This document shows, in pieces, positions 60,560-64,000 of a stretch of 64,000 nt of DNA. The notes under the pieces were generated by a model. That model was not told the DNA's origin, made no database searches, and worked only from the letters and a program-made list of their open reading frames with translations. The position numbers were made by a program, and so were the translations under genes. The DNA comes from JAGPCH01 sp039810605 (GTDB lineage Bacteria > Bacteroidota > Ignavibacteria > Tepidaquicellales > Tepidaquicellaceae), in assembly GCA_039810605.1 (NCBI GenBank), contig JBDHXH010000002.1:1-64000 (forward strand), read 5' to 3'. Positions within the stretch are counted from its first letter, which is position 1. Each line of letters starts with the position of its first letter.

Positions 60560-61734
60560 TGAAAGTGGGTCTGGTATTGCCTTCGCCGCCAAAGTATTCA
60601 GAGACATTTCTGAATTCTTTAATAAGCATTCTGCAGCAGGAAGGGATTGACGTAACCGTCTTCAGCGGTGAAAAGGTAAAAGGGAAATATCCATACAAAT
60701 GTGTTTCTGCACGGGAAGTAAATGCTTCACAGCCATTCAGACAATTTTTTAGGTTTGTATTTATTTTTTTCAAAACAATTGTCAGAGCGCCGGGAAAGTC
60801 GTTCAGACTATTTCAACTTGAAAGAACTGACAGCAAATCAATTTCAAATTCACTTAAGAATATTTATTTGAATTCGCACATACTTCAGCAGAAATTGGAT
60901 TGGCTTCACTTTGGATTTGCAACGATGACTTTGCAGAGAGAAAACGTCGCCAAAGCAGCAGGAGCCAAGATGAGCGTAAGTCTCCGCGGCTTTGACATAA
61001 ACATATTTCCGCTGAAGAAAAAAAATTGTTATTCCGGAATGTGGAAGAAAGTTGATAAAGTTCATACCATTTCTGACTACCTTCACAGCAAGGCGATAGA
61101 ACTTGGTTTGCCAAAAGATACGCCTTTTGAAAAGATTGCGCCGGCGATAGATACCCGCTTCTGGAAGATGAATAAAACATCGTGGAAAATTCATACGCCT
61201 GTCAGGATATTTACTGCAGGAAGGTTGAACTGGGTTAAAGATTTCGAAACTGCAATTTCGACGATGGCAGTACTGCGGGATTCCGGTTTGGATTTCATAT
61301 ATAACATTGCCGGTGAAGGAAAGGAACATGAGAGGTTGAGCTATGCAGTGCATCAACTTAATCTTGGCGATAAAGTCTTTTTTCTGGGGAAGCATGCTCA
61401 TAAGGATATTTTGAAACTGATGACAGAGTCGGATATTTATCTGCAAACCAGTTTGCAGGAAGGTTTCTGTGTGTCGGTGCTTGAAGCACAGGCAGCAGGG
61501 ATAATATGTATAGTTAGCGATGCTGACGGTTTGAAGGAAAACGTCATTGATAATGTGACCGGATATGTTGTTCCAAGAAGAAATCCCGGACTCTTCGCAA
61601 AGAAAATAATTGAAGTAACAGAAATGCAGGAAGAACAGAGAAAACAAATTGCAGAATCTGCCAGAAGAAGAGTTGTGAGTGATTTTGATATCAGTTTGCA
61701 GCAAAAAAAATTCAGAAAATTCTTTTATCAATGA
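60559..61734 (+). CDS. GT4 glycosyltransferase (tandem paralogue)
   Basis: 391 aa from ATG 60559, which shares one base with the previous stop. LDWLHFGFATMTLQRENV, MSVSLRGFDINIFP, VRIFTAGRLNWVKDFETA, and LQTSLQEGFCVSVLEAQAAG (E-x7-E). The SLRG(F/A)(D/H)IN segment and overall layout match the upstream gene; the two probably add related sugars. Overlaps the next gene by ATGA. Confidence 0.9.
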   Translation: MKVGLVLPSPPKYSETFLNSLISILQQEGIDVTVFSGEKVKGKYPYKCVSAREVNASQPFRQFFRFVFIFFKTIVRAPGKSFRLFQLERTDSKSISNSLKNIYLNSHILQQKLDWLHFGFATMTLQRENVAKAAGAKMSVSLRGFDINIFPLKKKNCYSGMWKKVDKVHTISDYLHSKAIELGLPKDTPFEKIAPAIDTRFWKMNKTSWKIHTPVRIFTAGRLNWVKDFETAISTMAVLRDSGLDFIYNIAGEGKEHERLSYAVHQLNLGDKVFFLGKHAHKDILKLMTESDIYLQTSLQEGFCVSVLEAQAAGIICIVSDADGLKENVIDNVTGYVVPRRNPGLFAKKIIEVTEMQEEQRKQIAESARRRVVSDFDISLQQKKFRKFFYQ

Positions 61735-62663
61735 GAGATAAACAAATAACCATATCCGTAGTAAGCCCTGTTTACAAGGCGGAGAATATCGTAGATGAAC
61801 TTGTAAGAAAAGTTTCGGAGGCTGTTTCGGATCTTGCAGACCATTATGAAATTGTTCTTGTCGAAGATTGCGGAGGCGATAAATCCTGGGAAAAGATACA
61901 GGAGAACTGCAACGCAAACAGAAATGTAAAAGGTATCAAGCTTAGCAGAAATTTCGGACAGCATTACGCAATAACTGCAGGGCTGAACGAAGCAACAGGC
62001 GACGTGATTGTTATTATGGATTGCGACCTGCAGGATGATCCATCTCACATCAGTAAACTTTATGAAGAATTCAAGAATGGCTATGAAATAGTATTCACAA
62101 AGAGGATGAACAGAAAACATTCTCTGTTCAAATCAATCACGGCGAGAATATACAATTCATTATTCAGAATATTTTCGGATAAGAATTACGACATATCTTA
62201 TGGTTCAATGACGATGATAAGCGCGAGAGTAAGAGACGAGTTCATAAAATTAAAAGATCAGGACAGGTTATACATACAACTTCTCAAATGGATTGGATTT
62301 AAGACCGCTGTCGTGCCGGTTGAGCACAGAGAGAGATATGAAGGCAAATCCTCATACACACTTTCAAAATTATTTTTCACGGCTCTTCAGGGATGGACAT
62401 CGTATTCGGATAAGCTATTGAGGATTTCAATTTACAGCGGGTTGTTCATCTCTACCATTTCACTGATTATCGGTATTTATATTGTTGTAAGTTATTTTCT
62501 GAAAAGTTTCCAGCCCGGGTGGCCGAGTTTGTTTGTTGCAATTCTCTTCTCGACGGGACTAATACTGATGAGCATAGGGATTGCAGGAATCTATATCGGG
62601 AAAATTTTTGAACAAACAAAAGCAAGGCCGCTTTACATCATTGAAGAAAAAATAAATATTTGA
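61731..62663 (+). CDS. Polyprenyl-phosphate family 2 glycosyltransferase with two C-terminal membrane helices
   Basis: 310 aa. ISVVSPVYKAENIVDELVRK, EIVLVEDCGGDKSWE, IVIMDCDLQDDPSHI (DxD) and YDISYGSMTMIS resemble dolichol-phosphate mannosyltransferase/GtrB/ArnC. Two hydrophobic helices are at ~230-252 and ~265-290, then a short basic tail. This group puts a sugar on polyprenyl phosphate, or occasionally on a chain, at the inner membrane. Donor not known. Confidence 0.88.
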   Translation: MRDKQITISVVSPVYKAENIVDELVRKVSEAVSDLADHYEIVLVEDCGGDKSWEKIQENCNANRNVKGIKLSRNFGQHYAITAGLNEATGDVIVIMDCDLQDDPSHISKLYEEFKNGYEIVFTKRMNRKHSLFKSITARIYNSLFRIFSDKNYDISYGSMTMISARVRDEFIKLKDQDRLYIQLLKWIGFKTAVVPVEHRERYEGKSSYTLSKLFFTALQGWTSYSDKLLRISIYSGLFISTISLIIGIYIVVSYFLKSFQPGWPSLFVAILFSTGLILMSIGIAGIYIGKIFEQTKARPLYIIEEKINI

Positions 62664-62664
62664 T

Positions 62665-63375
62665 TTGAAGAAATTAATTATAACGCAGTCTAATTATATT
62701 CCATGGAAGGGATATTTTGATTCGATTAACATGGCAGATGAATTCATAATTTATGATGATATGCAATTTACAAGACGTGACTGGAGAAACAGGAACCAGA
62801 TAAAGACAAAAGACGGCGTTAAGTGGCTGACTATACCTGTTGAGGTTAAAGGGAAGTTTTTCCAGAAGATTAATGAAACGAGAGTCAATGATCCTTCATG
62901 GGCTGAATCGCACTGGAAAATAATAAGTCAGAGTTATGCCAGAGCAAAATACTTTGGAGAGTACAGGAATTTTTTCGAAGAATTGTACATGGGTTGCAGG
63001 GAAGAACTTTTGAGCCAAATTAATTTCAGATTTATAAAAGCAATTTCCGGATTGCTCGGAATTGATACTCCAATGAAATGGTCTTCCGAATTCAATCTGC
63101 TTGAAGACAGGAATGAAAGGCTTGTTGATATTTGCAAAGTATCGGGCGCCAGCGATTATTTCTCCGGACCCGCCGCGAAAGCCTACATGGATGAATCGCT
63201 TTTTGAAAGGGAAAATATAAAGGTACATTACTTTGACTACTCGGGGTATCCTGAATACACGCAACTTCACGGAGAATTTACTCACGCAGTAAGTATCATT
63301 GATTTGATTTTTAATGAAGGACCTGAAGCAGTAAAATTTATGAAATCATTTTCATCAAAAGGAATTAAGGAATGA
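62665..63375 (+). CDS. WbqC-family protein
   Basis: 236 aa, TTG start at 62665. LIITQSNYIPWKGYFDSINM followed by YDDMQFTRRDWRNRNQIK is the WbqC opening, and YFSGPAAKAYMD with GYPEYTQLHG occurs toward the end. WbqC proteins are found in O-antigen loci, often next to RffA-type aminotransferases as here, and the biochemical role is unclear; an acyl or amide transfer to 4-amino sugars has been considered from context. No signal peptide. Confidence 0.85.
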   Translation: MKKLIITQSNYIPWKGYFDSINMADEFIIYDDMQFTRRDWRNRNQIKTKDGVKWLTIPVEVKGKFFQKINETRVNDPSWAESHWKIISQSYARAKYFGEYRNFFEELYMGCREELLSQINFRFIKAISGLLGIDTPMKWSSEFNLLEDRNERLVDICKVSGASDYFSGPAAKAYMDESLFERENIKVHYFDYSGYPEYTQLHGEFTHAVSIIDLIFNEGPEAVKFMKSFSSKGIKE

Positions 63376-63411
63376 ACCAAATCAGATTCGTACCGATAAC
63401 ATACTGAAGTC

Positions 63412-64000
63412 ATGACAGCAAGAAGGATCGAATTTAACAAACCATATCTGACAGGGAAAGAGACGGAATATATTCTCGAATCGGTGAAGAGCAGAAAAAT
63501 TTCCGGAGACGGAATTTTTACAAAAAAATGTCACGAATTTTTTGAAAAGAGATTTGGATTTAAAAAAGTTCTTCTTACAACATCGTGTACCGACGCACTG
63601 GAAATGGCGGCAATTCTGATTGATACTAAGGAAGGCGATGAGATCATTATGCCTGCCTATACATTTGTATCTACCGCCAATGCATTCGTACTGCGCGGCG
63701 CTAAAATAATCTTTTGCGACAGTTGCAAAGATTTTCCGAACATGGATGTAAAAAAAATAGAAGAACTTGTGACGCCCAGGACGAAAGCAATAGTTGTGGT
63801 TCATTATGCCGGCGTTGCAGTTGATATGGATGCTGTTCTTGAAATTGCAAACAAGCACAACTTATTTGTAATTGAAGATGCTGCACATTCAATTGATTCA
63901 TATTACAAAGGAAAGCCTCTGGGTTCAATCGGACATCTTGCTGCATTTTCATTTCATGAAACAAAGAATGTGATTTCCGGGGAGGGTGGGATGCTGGTTG
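63412..64000 (+). CDS. RffA/WecE-like dTDP-4-keto-6-deoxyhexose aminotransferase, 3' end cut by window edge
   Basis: Partial: 196 codons in window (family about 375). Hand translation from ATG 63412 gives RRIEFNKPYLTGKETEYILE, TTSCTDALEMAAILI, IEDAAHSIDSYYKGK, then SFHETKNVISGEGG with PLP Lys185. The SFHETKN form is typical of RffA, which aminates dTDP-4-keto-6-deoxyglucose to dTDP-Fuc4N. It is the third DegT-type aminotransferase in the window. The rest of the gene is outside. Confidence 0.87.
   Translation, partial: MTARRIEFNKPYLTGKETEYILESVKSRKISGDGIFTKKCHEFFEKRFGFKKVLLTTSCTDALEMAAILIDTKEGDEIIMPAYTFVSTANAFVLRGAKIIFCDSCKDFPNMDVKKIEELVTPRTKAIVVVHYAGVAVDMDAVLEIANKHNLFVIEDAAHSIDSYYKGKPLGSIGHLAAFSFHETKNVISGEGGMLV

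Noticed and set aside
60850..61917. A 355-codon open frame on the minus strand
   Set aside because: It lies opposite two well-supported glycosyltransferase genes, its product is rich in Cys, His and Phe with no recognisable domain, and it breaks the one-way operon. It is a shadow of plus-strand codon use.
1..64000. CRISPR arrays, insertion sequences, tRNA genes, attachment sites
   Set aside because: I looked for spaced repeats, transposase motifs, terminal inverted repeats and tRNA-like cloverleaf ends and saw none.

Overview
The window is almost entirely one surface-polysaccharide locus. The DNA is AT-rich, Shine-Dalgarno motifs are weak, TTG starts are frequent, the NusG paralogue is UpxY-like and the Wzc-type kinases end in tyrosine clusters. 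Together these suggest a Bacteroidota/Ignavibacteriota-type (FCB group) bacterium. This is inference; no rRNA or tRNA gene is present to confirm it.

Left part (1-8598). A UDP-glucose 6-dehydrogenase runs off the left edge on the minus strand, followed by a plus-strand SulP/STAS anion transporter. Next comes a minus-strand block of a Wzc-like co-polymerase/tyrosine kinase, a WbpA-type dehydrogenase, a WbpB-type oxidoreductase and a WbpD-type acetyltransferase, a set that points to a 2,3-diacetamido uronic acid. A 430-bp divergent control region (8599-9028) carries a 12+12 bp perfect palindrome and a good extended -10 promoter.

Right part (9029-64000). About 55 kb of genes all lie on the plus strand, mostly overlapping or a few bases apart. 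Block A (9029-16566) is regulation and export: SLBB protein, NusG/UpxY-like antiterminator, UDP-HexNAc epimerase, second SLBB protein, second Wzc, and Wzm and Wzt of an ABC exporter. Block B (16613-32492) makes and modifies sugars: PhyH-type oxygenase, two SpsF-like cytidylyltransferases, TylF-type methyltransferase, two Gfo/Idh oxidoreductases, two SDRs, a NeuB-type synthase, a DegT aminotransferase, a GNAT, and an N-acetyl-sugar amidotransferase coupled to an amidase. Block C (32511-40351) holds a fosfomycin-like early phosphonate pathway: a cytidylyltransferase-PEP mutase fusion, phosphonopyruvate decarboxylase and phosphonoacetaldehyde reductase. A TagF-like phosphotransferase, an AAC(3)-type acyltransferase and a DUF4910 protein follow. 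Block D (40372-49355) has a degenerate Rmd-like SDR, a second Wzt, glycosyltransferases, a perosamine-synthetase-like aminotransferase, a formyltransferase-like enzyme, a sulfotransferase and a methyltransferase. Block E (49381-64000) is mainly glycosyltransferases, with a NodB-like deacetylase, a methyltransferase, an AsnB-like protein, WbqC and an RffA-like aminotransferase cut by the right edge.

Read together, the locus appears to build a heavily decorated glycan exported by an ABC (Wzm/Wzt) route. Possible decorations are an amidino-type nonulosonate, 2-hydroxyethylphosphonate, N-formyl, sulfate and O-methyl groups. Expression is probably sustained by the NusG paralogue. No Wzx, Wzy, initiating phosphoglycosyltransferase, ligase, insertion sequence, CRISPR array or tRNA was seen. 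The most striking system is the phosphonate block, which looks like a complete pathway for making CMP-activated hydroxyethylphosphonate and attaching it to a glycan.
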